A stretch of 64,000 nucleotides of DNA from Sinobacterium caligoides (GTDB lineage: Bacteria > Pseudomonadota > Gammaproteobacteria > Pseudomonadales > Sinobacteriaceae), in contig NZ_RKHR01000003.1 of the NCBI RefSeq assembly GCF_003752585.1, forward strand, positions 744,001 to 808,000. Reading direction: 5' to 3'. The notes under the pieces are model-generated. The model saw only the letters and a program-made list of their open reading frames with translations, had not been told where the DNA came from and did no database searches. Positions 48,214 through 58,530 of this stretch are shown one piece after another. How positions within the stretch are numbered: the first letter of the stretch is position 1; each line of letters begins with the position of its first letter. The translations under genes were made by a program, and so were the position numbers.

Positions 48214-49701
48214 TTAAGTCAAAGGGCGCATGTGAGGGAACAGCAGTACATCCCTAATTGATGGCGCATCGGTAAACAACATGACAAGACGATCGATACC
48301 AATACCTTCGCCTGCTGTCGGTGGTAAACCGTATTCTAGGGCAGTAACGTAGTCAGCATCAAAATGCATTGCCTCGTCATCCCCTGAATCTTTCTCTCGC
48401 ACTTGATCCATAAAGCGCGCTGCCTGATCCTCTGCATCGTTCAACTCAGAGAAGCCATTGGCTATTTCACGGCCGCCGACAAAAAACTCAAAACGATCAG
48501 TTACCATCGGATCGTCATCGCTGCGACGCGCCAGTGGTGACACTTCTGTAGGGTACTTAGTAATAAAGGTCGGTTGATCAAGGCGTTCTTCAACAGTCTC
48601 TTCAAAAATCTCAATCTGTACCTTGCCGATACCCCAGCTATCTTTCAGTTGGATGCCTAGACCTTCAGCTATCTTACGAGCCCCTTCTGGTGTCGCTAGC
48701 TCTGCCGGATCAATATTCGGATTATAGTGCAGGATAGAATCGAAGACACTCATGCGAATAAACGGCTGACCGAAATCAAACTCACTACCTTGATAGGTGA
48801 CTGTAGTTTTTCCCAGTACCTTCTCGGCAACAAAGCGTAGCATCCCCTCGGTAATATCCATCAGATCATTATAGTCAGCATAGGCCTGATAGAACTCGAG
48901 CATGGTAAACTCGGGGTTATGTCGTGTCGACAACCCCTCGTTGCGGAAATTACGGTTAATCTCAAAAACACGCTCGAAGCCACCAACCACAAGACGCTTT
49001 AAGTAAAGCTCTGGGGCAATTCGCAGGTACATGTCCATGTCGAGCGCATTGTGATGTGTCTCAAATGGCTTCGCGCTCGCGCCGCCTGGAATCGACTGCA
49101 TCATCGGTGTTTCCACTTCAAGAAAGTCTCTCTCAGCGAGGTACTCACGTATCGCCGCAACAATCGCCGAACGTTTACGGAACGTATCCCGCGATTGTTC
49201 ATTGACAATAAGGTCGATATAACGTTGACGGTAGCGGATCTCTTGATCCTGCAAACCATGATGCTTATCCGGTAATGGGCGTAATGATTTGGTCAGCATC
49301 ACCATCGATTCAGCGTTAATGTAAAGATCGCCCTTACCTGACTTATGGATAAAACCACTGACGCCAATAATATCACCGATATCCCAACCCTTGGCAACCT
49401 TGACCATATCAGCACCGATAATGTTCTTATCAGTGAAGGCTTGGATACGGCCCGATACATCCTGCAGCACGAGGAAAGGACCACGTTTGGCCATGATACG
49501 ACCGGCAATAGCCGCGCGGTTGCCCAACTCTTCAAGGTGGGCCTTCTCATGCTCGCCCCAAGCTGCCTGCAGGTCCGCGGCATAGCTATCACGGCGAAAA
49601 TCGTTAGGGAAAGCCTGCCCCGCCTCACGCAACGCGCTCAGCTTGCTGCGACGCTCTGCAATTAACTTGTTTTCATCTTGTACTGGCTTATTGTCTGCCA
49701 T
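48214..49701 (-). CDS. lysS: Lysyl-tRNA synthetase, class II
   Basis: 495 residues from ATG 49701, which has GGAG 9 bases upstream. The N-terminal OB-fold anticodon domain (about 60-165) precedes the class II core with [19 protein letters not shown] near 250-268, [18 protein letters not shown] near 275-292 and motif 3 [12 protein letters not shown] near 470. It charges tRNA-Lys. It follows prfB in the usual recJ-prfB-lysS order, here about 100 bases downstream. Confidence 0.97.
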   Translation of the reverse strand: MADNKPVQDENKLIAERRSKLSALREAGQAFPNDFRRDSYAADLQAAWGEHEKAHLEELGNRAAIAGRIMAKRGPFLVLQDVSGRIQAFTDKNIIGADMVKVAKGWDIGDIIGVSGFIHKSGKGDLYINAESMVMLTKSLRPLPDKHHGLQDQEIRYRQRYIDLIVNEQSRDTFRKRSAIVAAIREYLAERDFLEVETPMMQSIPGGASAKPFETHHNALDMDMYLRIAPELYLKRLVVGGFERVFEINRNFRNEGLSTRHNPEFTMLEFYQAYADYNDLMDITEGMLRFVAEKVLGKTTVTYQGSEFDFGQPFIRMSVFDSILHYNPNIDPAELATPEGARKIAEGLGIQLKDSWGIGKVQIEIFEETVEERLDQPTFITKYPTEVSPLARRSDDDPMVTDRFEFFVGGREIANGFSELNDAEDQAARFMDQVREKDSGDDEAMHFDADYVTALEYGLPPTAGEGIGIDRLVMLFTDAPSIRDVLLFPHMRPLT

Positions 49702-49801
49702 GGTATCTTTCTCCGCGCCTATTGCGCTCACTGCAAAAGTAATAATGGCAGCTAGCGTAGTCGAAAACTCCGCAAGCTGCTTTCAATGGGTTAGTCGAGG
49801 C

Positions 49802-50900
49802 TTATAATCCGCTCTTCAGACTCGCCTCGATAAACTGGTCGATATCACCATCCAACACCGCACCACAGTTACTGGTTTGGACGTTAGTACGAAGATCTTT
49901 GATTCGCTGATCATCCAGTACGTAAGAGCGTATCTGACTGCCCCAGCCGATGTCGGCCTTACTGTCTTCCTGTGCCTGTTTATCCGCGTTACGCTTGAGC
50001 ATCTCCTGCTCATACAATCTCGCTCGCAGCATCTTCCAAGCTTGGTCGCGGTTTTTATGTTGCGAACGCTGGCTCTGGCACTCCGCTACAATTCCCGTCG
50101 GCTCGTGGGTTAGGCGCACCGCAGAATCTGTCTTGTTGACGTGCTGGCCACCGGCACCAGAGGCACGATAGGTATCTGTTCGAACATCAGAGGGGTTGAT
50201 ATCAATCTCGATATTGTCGTCGATCTCCGGCGACACGAAAATTGAGCTAAACGAGGTGTGGCGACGGCTACCAGAGTCAAAAGGAGACTTCCTCACAAGA
50301 CGATGCACGCCAGTCTCTGTACGCAGCCAACCGAAAGCGTAGTCACCCTCGAAGCAAATCGTTGCACTTTTAATGCCCGCAACATCGCCTGCCGAGCACT
50401 CCTCTAATGTGGTCTTAAAGCCCTTGGCCTCGCCCCAGCGTAGGTACATCCGCAACAGCATCTCAGCCCAATCTTGGGCCTCAGTGCCCCCTGAACCGGA
50501 TTGGATTTCAAGGTAGGCATTAGAAGAGTCCATCTCTCCGGAAAACATCCGACGAAACTCAAGCTTTGCCAGCTGCTTCTGGAAGCCGGCCAACTCTTCA
50601 AGGCCACTCTGCAGTGCCTCATCGTCGTCATCTTCCCGCGCCATCTCTAGCATTACCTCGAGATCTTCCGACCCCGCCTCAAGGTCGTCGATAGTTTTCA
50701 CCACCGCTTCTAGATCTGAGCGCTCTTTGCCGAGCTTTTGAGCGCGCTCTGGGTTATCCCAGACGCTGGGCTCGGCGAGTTCCGCCTCAACCTCTACCAG
50801 CTGCTCTTTCTTGTTTTCATAGTCAAAGGTACCCCCTAAGCACATCACTGCGCTGGCGGATATCTTTAATACCATTGGCTAGGCTGTTGACCTCTAACAT
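49802..50900 (-). CDS. prfB: Peptide chain release factor 2, with programmed +1 frameshift
   Basis: 365 residues when read with the frameshift, identical in length to E. coli RF2. Translation starts at ATG 50900 ([20 protein letters not shown]) and runs 25 codons to an in-frame TGA at 50823-50825; ribosomes slip +1 on CTT-TGA and continue with DYENKKEQL. The SPF stop-codon recognition motif is in [12 protein letters not shown], and the peptidyl-hydrolysis motif GGQ is in [15 protein letters not shown]2 ends translation at UGA and UAA. Reading only the downstream frame from ATG 50875 gives a false N-terminus ([17 protein letters not shown]). Confidence 0.96.
50822..50837 (-). promoter_or_regulatory. 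prfB programmed frameshift site
   Basis: On the minus strand AGGGGG (50832-50837) lies three bases before CTT TGA C (50822-50828). The internal Shine-Dalgarno element, its spacing and the slippery CTT-TGA-C are the same as in E. coli prfB (one base differs, TAC for TAT). Low RF2 lets the ribosome pause at UGA and shift, giving autoregulation. Confidence 0.95.
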
Positions 50901-51061
50901 CACTAAATCACTCGTTTAAGAAAAGAACGGAGGACTGTACGGTCACCACTGGTGACAAGCAGAGCGAGCGACCGAAACAGAATAACGCAAAGCCGTCGAT
51001 ATTAACTGATCGACGGCAAAACGGCCAGTGTAGAAATACCCACTAACCCTAAAACAAACGG

Positions 51062-52807
51062 CTAAGAAACCGCCTCGAGGTGCTCGACCAAAAGCTGAAC
51101 ACTCTGTTTGCCCCGAAACTCATTAACATCAAGCTTATAAGCTAGGCGTACTTTATTAAGCGCCAGATTAGGCCATAGTTTAACGTCGACATTAAACGCT
51201 ATTGCATCAATCAGCAAACCATCGAAGCCATTGGGTGCCAACACCATTTTCAGATGACTACCTCCCAGAAGCCGCTGCTGCACAAGCGTGAACTCACCAT
51301 CGAAGATCGGCTCGGGAAAATGCTGCCCCCAAGGACCCGCCTCACGTAACTGATGCGCCAATGACAAACTAAATTGATCTGCCGCCAACTCTCCGTCGCT
51401 GAGTATCACCGCCTGCAACTCGGTTTCTGTGAGACGACGACGCACCTCTGCATCGAACAACTGGCAAAAGCGTGGGTAATCCTCAGGAGCAATCGTCAGA
51501 CCCGCCGCCATCGCGTGACCACCAAACTTTATAATCAGCCCTGGATGAGCGCTATCGACCGCCGCCAAGGCATCACGCATATGCAACCCCGCAATCGAAC
51601 GTCCGGAGCCCTTCACCGCCCCATCATCACCCTGGGCAAAAATAATTACAGGCCGGTGCTGCTTATCTTTAATTCGTGAGGCGAGGATGCCAATAACCCC
51701 CTCGTGCCAGTCCTTATCGAAGAGACAAATCCCCCAGGGTAACTCTTGCTCATTAAGTTGCAGTTTCGCCAGCACATTGTCAGCCTCCGCCTGCATCGAG
51801 CTCTCAATACTTCTACGGTCTTTATTCAGGTCATCCAATTCTGCAGCGATCTCAGCTGCCCTGATTGCATCACTGGTCATCAAGCACTCCACGCCCAGCG
51901 ACATATCGTCTAAGCGGCCTGCGGCATTCAACCGTGGGCCAATAGCAAACCCCATATCACTTGCCACCACGCGATGCGGGCTGCGCTTGGCAAGCTCGAG
52001 TATCTTTAAAATACCTGGACGTGCCTTACCTGCACGAATTCGCGCCAGCCCTTGATGCACAAGAATACGGTTGTTCTTATCAAGGGGCACTACATCGGCG
52101 ACCGTTCCCAGCGCGACGATATCAAGAAAGTCTGCCATATTTGGCATCGCCTGCTCAGCACTAAACCAGCCGCGCTGACGCAACTCTGCACGCAACGCCA
52201 CCATGACATAAAAAATCACCCCGACACCGGCAATACACTTGCTTGCAAAACCGCAACCCGGTTGCACCGGATTCACGATAGCGTCTGCCTGCGGCAACAC
52301 CTCGCCGGGCAGGTGATGGTCTGTGACGATGACTTTAATACCGGCCTTATGCGCCGCCTCAACCCCTTCGATCGCCGCAATGCCGTTATCAACCGTCACT
52401 AACAGCTCAGCCCCCTGAGCCAATGCCTCATCAACCAATCTTGGCGTCAAACCATAGCCATGAGAGAAGCGATTCGGCACCAAATAGCTCGCCGTCATCA
52501 ACCCCATCGCACGCAATGCTAAAATAGCGAGAGCGGAGCTGGTTGCCCCATCGGCATCGTAGTCACCGATCACCACCACATTGAGTTGACGCTGTACGGC
52601 ATCGGCCAACATCGCCACCGCCTTATCCATATCTTTCAACCCACTGGGTGCCAGCATACCGGCCAATTCACGCTCTAACTCTCGTTGGCTGGTAACTCCG
52701 CGCGAAGCGTAGATTCTCGATAACAGACTGTCACTGCCCTCTGCCATCAAAGCATCGATATCGGCGTCGCGCACCTGGCGGCGTAAAATAGTCTTACTCA
52801 TCGTCAT
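51062..52807 (-). CDS. recJ: Single-stranded-DNA-specific exonuclease RecJ
   Basis: 581 residues (E. coli 577). DHH-phosphoesterase motifs are present: VIGDYDADGATSSALA near 77-92, the DHHLPGE motif near 155 and the DHHA1 domain with FGGHAMAAGLTI near 430. An OB-fold closes the protein. RecJ degrades single-stranded DNA 5' to 3' in RecFOR recombination and base repair. It begins MTMSK, with either methionine possible as start. It precedes prfB in the conserved order. Confidence 0.96.
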   Translation of the reverse strand: MTMSKTILRRQVRDADIDALMAEGSDSLLSRIYASRGVTSQRELERELAGMLAPSGLKDMDKAVAMLADAVQRQLNVVVIGDYDADGATSSALAILALRAMGLMTASYLVPNRFSHGYGLTPRLVDEALAQGAELLVTVDNGIAAIEGVEAAHKAGIKVIVTDHHLPGEVLPQADAIVNPVQPGCGFASKCIAGVGVIFYVMVALRAELRQRGWFSAEQAMPNMADFLDIVALGTVADVVPLDKNNRILVHQGLARIRAGKARPGILKILELAKRSPHRVVASDMGFAIGPRLNAAGRLDDMSLGVECLMTSDAIRAAEIAAELDDLNKDRRSIESSMQAEADNVLAKLQLNEQELPWGICLFDKDWHEGVIGILASRIKDKQHRPVIIFAQGDDGAVKGSGRSIAGLHMRDALAAVDSAHPGLIIKFGGHAMAAGLTIAPEDYPRFCQLFDAEVRRRLTETELQAVILSDGELAADQFSLSLAHQLREAGPWGQHFPEPIFDGEFTLVQQRLLGGSHLKMVLAPNGFDGLLIDAIAFNVDVKLWPNLALNKVRLAYKLDVNEFRGKQSVQLLVEHLEAVS

Positions 52808-52864
52808 CTTCTCTCATTAAAAGCAGCAGAGCAGCGTATAAACTATACGCTCGCACTCTCTCAG

Positions 52865-53464
52865 TTATTCTAACGCACTTATCACAACAAACGATCGATA
52901 CTCTTCGCGCTGTTGATCTCCCGCCGGCGTACCTTGCTCATAAAACCATTTAAAACCCGCGGCAATATCCGGCTGCGTCGCCACAAGGTAGCGCTGTAAC
53001 ATGCTGCTATTCAACCACTCACCAAGCAACCCCCAGGGTAGTTGATAATACAGCGTCAGCGTCACCCGTGTCGCCCCTTCATCAGCCGCCTCAATAGCGT
53101 AGCGGTAAGCCGAATAAACAAAAGGTTTTAACGGTTGCCCGCGCTGCGAAAGGTCCAATAAAAAACCCTGCTCTGGCGTACTTTCAACAATACGCTCGAC
53201 AATATAGCCTCCATCCGAATTGTAGACGTGACGCTCCGCCCCCACTCCTGATGCTATATTGCTAACCACCGTCGTCGAGACAATATTAGGTACATAGTTA
53301 TGTGCCAAAGTGAAATCCTGCAACTGTGCCCACACCACAGACAGCGGCTTATCGACCAATACTGTTGTTGAAACGAGGTGGCGCCGTGATGAGTCCGTTG
53401 TCAGCAGCGACATCCCGACCAAACCAAGCACAATAAACAAGATAATAAACAGTAGCTTTTTCAT
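52865..53464 (-). CDS. SRPBCC (START-like) family protein with membrane anchor
   Basis: 199 residues from ATG 53464, which has AGGAAGG upstream. An N-terminal hydrophobic segment (about 3-24) acts as signal anchor or signal peptide. The rest is a polyketide-cyclase/START-like domain: VDKPLSVVWAQLQDFTLAHNYVPNIVS, an HVYNSDGGYIVERIVE strand and a C-terminal long helix. Such domains bind hydrophobic ligands; the ligand here is unknown. It lies between thrC and recJ with its own ribosome site. Confidence 0.85.
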   Translation of the reverse strand: MKKLLFIILFIVLGLVGMSLLTTDSSRRHLVSTTVLVDKPLSVVWAQLQDFTLAHNYVPNIVSTTVVSNIASGVGAERHVYNSDGGYIVERIVESTPEQGFLLDLSQRGQPLKPFVYSAYRYAIEAADEGATRVTLTLYYQLPWGLLGEWLNSSMLQRYLVATQPDIAAGFKWFYEQGTPAGDQQREEYRSFVVISALE

Positions 53465-53566
53465 TATTACGGTTCCTTCCTGGAAACAAAACACTGAGCA
53501 CTAAAAAGGGCTGCGAACTATGGTTCAGCAGCCCCTATTCAAGACAGCAGGTAGCAAAATAGCTTT

Positions 53567-54961
53567 TTACTTCAGGCTATCTGCAACATACTGCTGGATC
53601 ACCTTAATATCGTGTGGCTGCACACTATACCGCTCCTCTCGTGTCGGCAAGTCAGCCATGTGCTCGGGAAGCGCTGGCGCAGTTTTCTGGCCCGCCGCCT
53701 TCGCCGCATCAGCAAACTTTGCCGGATGAGCCGTTGCCAAGGTAATCATTGGGATCGAGGTATCGCGAACACATTCACGCGCAGCCTTGAAGCCGATGGC
53801 ACTATGAGGATCCAAGAGATAACCACTCTCTGCAAACACCTCGCGGACCGTCTCCAACGTTGTTTCATCATCGACAGCACAACTATCGAACAACTCACGT
53901 GCCTTGGCAAAAGCCTCGTCACTGATAGAAGCCGAACCCGCCTCGAAATCCACCATAAACTGGTTCAGCTGCTCAGCGTCTTGGCCGCCAAGCTCGAATA
54001 ATGCTCGCTCAAAATTTGAGGAGATCATGATATCCATGCTCGGCGAGAGCGTATGGCTTAGCTCGTGCTTCTCATACTTATTTTGCGACATGAAACGATG
54101 CAGTATGTCGTTCTTATTCGTCGCTATGACCAATTGAGCAATCGGTAGCCCCATCTGCTTAGCGAGGTAGCCAGCAAAGATATCACCAAAATTACCGGTA
54201 GGGACACTGAACGCTAGCTTCTTCTCTGGCGCACCGACGGCGAGCCCAGCCCAGAAGTAGTAGACAATCTGCGCCATAATGCGCGCCCAGTTAATCGAGT
54301 TAACCGCAGCTAGACGACGCCCCTCTGGCAGAAAAGACTGATCCGCAAAGCTCTGCTTGACCATGTTCTGACAGTCATCAAAATTACCCTCGACGGCAAT
54401 ATTAAAGACATTATCCTCTAACACGGAGGTCATCTGGCGACGCTGAATGTCGGAAACACGGTTGTGCGGGTGAAGAATAAAAATATCGATATTCTTACAA
54501 CTGCGACACCCTTCAATGGCGGCAGAGCCTGTGTCACCAGAGGTCGCACCCATAATCGCTACACGCTCATTCCTACGCTTTAGCACGTAATCGAAAAGCC
54601 GTCCCAGCAGCTGTAGAGCGAAATCCTTAAATGCCAATGTCGGACCGTGAAAGAGCTCTAATACCCACTCGTTATGCCCCAGTTGTACCATCGGCGCCAC
54701 CGCCTTATGGCGAAACGTCGCATAACTTTCATCAATCAGACGCTTAAAGTCGTCATCAGGAATCGCACCGTCGACAAACGGCTTCATGATGGTAAATGCA
54801 AGCTCTGGGTATTCCATCCCGGACATTGCCGCAATTTCTTGCTGACTGAAGCTCGGCATTGTTTCTGGCACATAGAGGCCGCCATCGGTGGCCAAACCGG
54901 TTAACAAGACATCTTCAAAGCCGAGCGCCGGCGCCTTGCCACGAGTACTGATATATCGCAT
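53567..54961 (-). CDS. thrC: Threonine synthase
   Basis: 464 residues from ATG 54961, which has AAAGGTG just upstream. It is a PLP fold-type II enzyme: the Schiff-base lysine is in GPTLAFKDFALQLLG near 110, the phosphate-binding glycines in ATSGDTGSAAIEG near 150, and the lower-domain motif in PTGNFGDIFAGYLAK near 248. It converts O-phosphohomoserine to threonine. It is downstream of hom with an 87-base gap that holds a perfect hairpin; thrB is not in the window. Confidence 0.97.
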   Translation of the reverse strand: MRYISTRGKAPALGFEDVLLTGLATDGGLYVPETMPSFSQQEIAAMSGMEYPELAFTIMKPFVDGAIPDDDFKRLIDESYATFRHKAVAPMVQLGHNEWVLELFHGPTLAFKDFALQLLGRLFDYVLKRRNERVAIMGATSGDTGSAAIEGCRSCKNIDIFILHPHNRVSDIQRRQMTSVLEDNVFNIAVEGNFDDCQNMVKQSFADQSFLPEGRRLAAVNSINWARIMAQIVYYFWAGLAVGAPEKKLAFSVPTGNFGDIFAGYLAKQMGLPIAQLVIATNKNDILHRFMSQNKYEKHELSHTLSPSMDIMISSNFERALFELGGQDAEQLNQFMVDFEAGSASISDEAFAKARELFDSCAVDDETTLETVREVFAESGYLLDPHSAIGFKAARECVRDTSIPMITLATAHPAKFADAAKAAGQKTAPALPEHMADLPTREERYSVQPHDIKVIQQYVADSLK

Positions 54962-55048
54962 GTTACACCTTTTCACTATTTTTCTATTTGAGCGCTGCGC
55001 CCAGTAACTTTCACCTACTCACACTGAGTAGGCAATTATAAATAATCG

Positions 55049-56356
55049 TTAGGCGTCTAGAGCGTCGACACGAATACGTACGATCTCGTCGGAGACACTA
55101 TCGAGCTGCTTCAGCTTGATCAAGGCCGCCGTCATCCTCGCCTCCTGTGTTCTATTGGTCAAGATAATCATTGGCACACAACTCTCGCCGTGTAGTGGCT
55201 CTCGCTGAATCAGCGCCTCAACACTGATGCCCTCTTCACTGATGATCTGCGCAACAGCAGAAAGTACACCGGGCTTATCCTCAGCGGACATACGTAGATA
55301 GTAAGCACTTTCGAATTGCTCAGCATCAACAATGGGCAAGTCATTCAACTTATCGGCATGGAAACCAAGCGCCGCAACACGGTGCTCAGCATCACCGTCT
55401 AAACCACGCGCCAAGTCCACGAGGTCGGCAACCACTGCAGACGCAGTAGGCTCCGCGCCAGCACCCGCACCATAATACAACGTGGTACCGACAGCATCAC
55501 CCTGGACCATCACCGCGTTCATCACACCGTGAACATTAGCAATCAAGCTCTTTTCAGGGATCAATGTTGGGTGCACTCGCAGCTCAACACCCGCTCCCTG
55601 ACGACGCGCGATCCCAAGGTGTTTGATGCGATAGCCCAGCTCCTCTGCGAACTCAACATCTACCGTTGAAACCTCTGCGATACCCTCGGTGTAAGCCTTA
55701 TCGAACTGCAACGGAATACCAAAGGCAATAGAGGCTAAAATAGCGAGCTTATGGGCCGCATCGATACCTTCCACATCAAAAGTCGGATCTGCCTCAGCGT
55801 AACCAAGCGCTTGCGCCTCTTTCAACACATCATCAAAGGCTCGGCCCTTGTCGCGCATCTCAGTTAAAATAAAGTTGCCTGTACCATTAATGATACCTGC
55901 CAACCACTCGACTCTGTTTGCAGCAAGCCCTTCTCGCACCGCTTTAATAATGGGGATGCCACCGGCAACAGCCGCCTCATAACAAACACTAACACCCTGC
56001 GCCTTGGCAGCAGCGAAGATCTCATTACCGTGTACCGCGATCAGCGCTTTGTTAGCCGTGACGACGTGCTTACCATTGGCAATAGCCTTTAGCACGAGGT
56101 CTTTAGCGACATCGTAACCGCCAATTAACTCGACCACGACATCTACATTAGGGTCGTCGACGACAGCAAAAATATCCCGGCTCACTTTGTAGCCAGTGGT
56201 ATCACAGAGTGGGTTATCTCGGCGCGCACCAATATGTTCAATAATGACATCGCAGCCAGCGCGACCAGTAATTTCAGCGCAGTTGCGAGTGAGAATGTTA
56301 ACCGTGCCGCTCGCGACAGTACCTAAACCACATATACCGATTCTTACTGGTTTCAA
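55049..56356 (-). CDS. hom: Homoserine dehydrogenase
   Basis: 435 residues. The NAD(P)-binding domain begins IGICGLGTVASGTVNIL near 6-22. The catalytic region contains VVTANKALIAVHG near 98-110 with the catalytic lysine and FTL-type substrate loops such as YAEADPTFDVEGIDAAHK. A C-terminal ACT domain (about 350-430) gives threonine feedback control. It makes homoserine for threonine and methionine. It is monofunctional, not fused to aspartokinase, as in pseudomonads, and sits between dsbC and thrC. Confidence 0.97.
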   Translation of the reverse strand: MKPVRIGICGLGTVASGTVNILTRNCAEITGRAGCDVIIEHIGARRDNPLCDTTGYKVSRDIFAVVDDPNVDVVVELIGGYDVAKDLVLKAIANGKHVVTANKALIAVHGNEIFAAAKAQGVSVCYEAAVAGGIPIIKAVREGLAANRVEWLAGIINGTGNFILTEMRDKGRAFDDVLKEAQALGYAEADPTFDVEGIDAAHKLAILASIAFGIPLQFDKAYTEGIAEVSTVDVEFAEELGYRIKHLGIARRQGAGVELRVHPTLIPEKSLIANVHGVMNAVMVQGDAVGTTLYYGAGAGAEPTASAVVADLVDLARGLDGDAEHRVAALGFHADKLNDLPIVDAEQFESAYYLRMSAEDKPGVLSAVAQIISEEGISVEALIQREPLHGESCVPMIILTNRTQEARMTAALIKLKQLDSVSDEIVRIRVDALDA

Positions 56357-56550
56357 AATCTATCCCTCAAAAAATATCTAATTATCTCTCGGTTATTGCA
56401 TCAAGCCGATTGAAAAAAATCGTTAATTCACTGTTAAACTTGGGTAGTTGCACGCCGCATCTAATCACAAACAAAACGGGGCCGTCATTATACCCTGTTT
56501 CATCGGCACACACGATGGTCGTACATATTTCATTGCTGCCATGCACACAC

Positions 56551-56577
56551 ACAAAAGCCGCAGCGCGAGGCTACGGC
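56551..56577 (-). terminator. Terminator downstream of dsbC
   Basis: Eight-bp stem GCCGTAGC/GCTGCGGC (one G-U) with a 5-base loop on the minus strand, followed by TTTTGTGTGTG. It lies 20 bases after the dsbC stop, separating it from hom. Confidence 0.75.
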
Positions 56578-56597
56578 CATACTCTTTTACGAACTAC

Positions 56598-57383
56598 CTA
56601 GTGAATACCCAACTTCTTAGCCAGTTGCTCGGCTGGCATATAGCCAGGCACGAGGCTACCATCTTCTAACACCAGCGCAGGCGTTCCGGTAACACCGACT
56701 TGTTGCCCCAACGCATACTGCGCAGCTACTGGGTTATCGCCACAAACATTCGTTGTAATCTGCTTACCCGCCTTCAGCTGTCCTAGTGCCGCGCGCGGGT
56801 CTTTCGCGCACCATGCACTGGCAATTTTCTTGTACGAGTTAGAGCCGATACCTGCACGCGGGTAGGCAAGGTACTGCACCGTAACCCCCATCTTGTTCAG
56901 GGCTGGCACCTCTTTGTGCAACTTACGGCAATAACCACAATCGACGTCTGTAAAGACACTAATAGTCGCCTTAGTCTTACCCTTGGCAGGGAAAATAATC
57001 ATGTCCTCAGGTTTCACCTTGGCCATCATCTCTTTGCGCGTGCCGTTAAAAGCCTGCATCTGCGCCGCACGAGACTCCTCCGACAGATTAACAAACTCGC
57101 CCGATTCGATACGGAACAAATCCCCAGCAATGAAATGGCTGCCAGTCTTATCTACATAGAGCGTTGGCCCACCGTCGATAGACACCTGATAGATACCCTC
57201 AAGCGGGCTCTTTTCCAGCTTGCCATAGGGCAGGTCACCACGCCCTTCTTTTAGCTTGGCCATCACCTTCTCTTGAATTGCCGCCGGCACCGCTTCGCCC
57301 GCCTGCGCCATGACCGAAGACGATACTGCGCATACTATTGCCAATGCGCCCAATGTCGCACCGAACCTGCCAGATCTAAACAT
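56598..57383 (-). CDS. dsbC: Thiol:disulfide isomerase DsbC
   Basis: 261 residues. The signal peptide ends near VMAQA (about residue 28). An N-terminal dimerisation domain is followed by the thioredoxin fold with active site CGYC near 154-157, a second cysteine pair (near 189 and 211) and the cis-proline in GVTGTPALVLEDG. DsbC shuffles wrong disulfides in the periplasm. It lies between xerD and hom, as in Pseudomonas. Confidence 0.95.
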   Translation of the reverse strand: MFRSGRFGATLGALAIVCAVSSSVMAQAGEAVPAAIQEKVMAKLKEGRGDLPYGKLEKSPLEGIYQVSIDGGPTLYVDKTGSHFIAGDLFRIESGEFVNLSEESRAAQMQAFNGTRKEMMAKVKPEDMIIFPAKGKTKATISVFTDVDCGYCRKLHKEVPALNKMGVTVQYLAYPRAGIGSNSYKKIASAWCAKDPRAALGQLKAGKQITTNVCGDNPVAAQYALGQQVGVTGTPALVLEDGSLVPGYMPAEQLAKKLGIH

Positions 57384-57540
57384 AATAAATACTCTCAGCT
57401 GTAAATTGCTGCGACTTCAACATCGCTTTTTATAAGTCTCTATAAACTCAACAGTTCCTCTTTAGAGGGCCATCGCTTCAATTCGTTCATTTGAACCCTC
57501 AATTCAACCACTCTAGCGCTCATCCTGCAACCGTAGACAC

Positions 57541-58446
57541 TCAACCGCGCGGGTGATGCTGCTGATGTAATTGCTGCATCCTCGCTTTCGCGACATGGGT
57601 ATAAATCTGCGTCGTCGATAGATCGCTATGCCCCAGCAACATCTGCAACACCCTAAGATCCGCACCGTGATTTAACAAGTGCGTCGCAAATGCATGACGT
57701 AGTGTATGCGGTGACAGCGCACTACTGATCCCCGCCAGCTGCGCATAGTGCTTAATTCGATGCCAAAAGGTCTGTCGCGTCATCTGCACCCCACGCAAAC
57801 TGGGAAACAACACCTCTGCCGCCTTCCCCTTCAACAACTCCCCCCTGGACTCAGCACAATAACGCCGCAACCAATGCAGCGCCTCATCCCCCACAGGCAA
57901 CAGGCGCTCCTTGCTCCCCTTACCCATGACTTTGATGGCTCCCATCGAGAAGTTCACCATCGACATCTGTAGCCCGACCAACTCGCTGACGCGGAGACCA
58001 CTTGCGTAAAGCAATTCAAGCATCGCCCGATCCCTCAAGCCGATCGCCTCACCCAGCTCAGGCGCCTGCAGCAGTTTCACCACATCACGCTCGGAAAGCG
58101 TTGCAGGGATAGGCTTGGCTAGCTTCGGTGCCTCGGTAGTCGCCAACGGGTCCTCAGTAAGATTGCCGTCACGCAACTGCAGACGGTAAAAGCCCCGCAA
58201 ACACGACAAACTTCGCGCCACACTGCGCGCCGAAAGCCCCTGCTCATTGCGCTGACGCAAGTAAGCCTCCACCAAAACCACATCCACCTCTAGTAACGAA
58301 ACGTCTTTTAGAAATTCGGCAAAGCGCGTCATATCTCGACGATAGGCATCCAGGGTGTGCTGACTCGCCCCCCTTTCCAGCCATATAGTCTCGATATAAC
58401 GCTCAATTAGATATTGGTTCTCTTCTAAAATAATAAGCCACTCCAA
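57541..58446 (-). CDS. xerD: Site-specific tyrosine recombinase XerD
   Basis: 301 residues (E. coli 298). The N-terminal core-binding domain (about 10-95) is followed by the catalytic domain with Arg in ASGLRVSELVGLQ near 155, Lys in GKGSKERLLPVG, HxxR in SPHTLRHAFATHLLNHG, His in LGHSDLSTTQ and the nucleophile Tyr in IYTHV. With XerC it resolves chromosome dimers at dif during division. There is no ATG near the 5' end: TTG at 58446 is the most likely start, with a weak ribosome site. Confidence 0.95.
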   Translation of the reverse strand: MEWLIILEENQYLIERYIETIWLERGASQHTLDAYRRDMTRFAEFLKDVSLLEVDVVLVEAYLRQRNEQGLSARSVARSLSCLRGFYRLQLRDGNLTEDPLATTEAPKLAKPIPATLSERDVVKLLQAPELGEAIGLRDRAMLELLYASGLRVSELVGLQMSMVNFSMGAIKVMGKGSKERLLPVGDEALHWLRRYCAESRGELLKGKAAEVLFPSLRGVQMTRQTFWHRIKHYAQLAGISSALSPHTLRHAFATHLLNHGADLRVLQMLLGHSDLSTTQIYTHVAKARMQQLHQQHHPRG

Positions 58447-58483
58447 GTCAACCAGGTGCTAGCTTAACAGCTTTTTCAACACG

Positions 58484-58515
58484 AAAAAAAAGGTGGCCAA
58501 GGCCACCTTTTTTTT
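58484..58515 (-). terminator. Terminator downstream of rplS
   Basis: Perfect 15-bp stem: eight A/T pairs plus GGTGGCC/GGCCACC around a 2-base loop, with long A and T runs. It lies just after the rplS stop and is the clearest terminator in the window. Confidence 0.93.
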
Positions 58516-58530
58516 GCATCGAGAAATGGC

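Noticed and set aside
49802-50875. prfB read as a single frame from ATG 50875
   Set aside because: The first 17 residues do not fit RF2, while the upstream frame plus +1 shift gives the exact family N-terminus and length.
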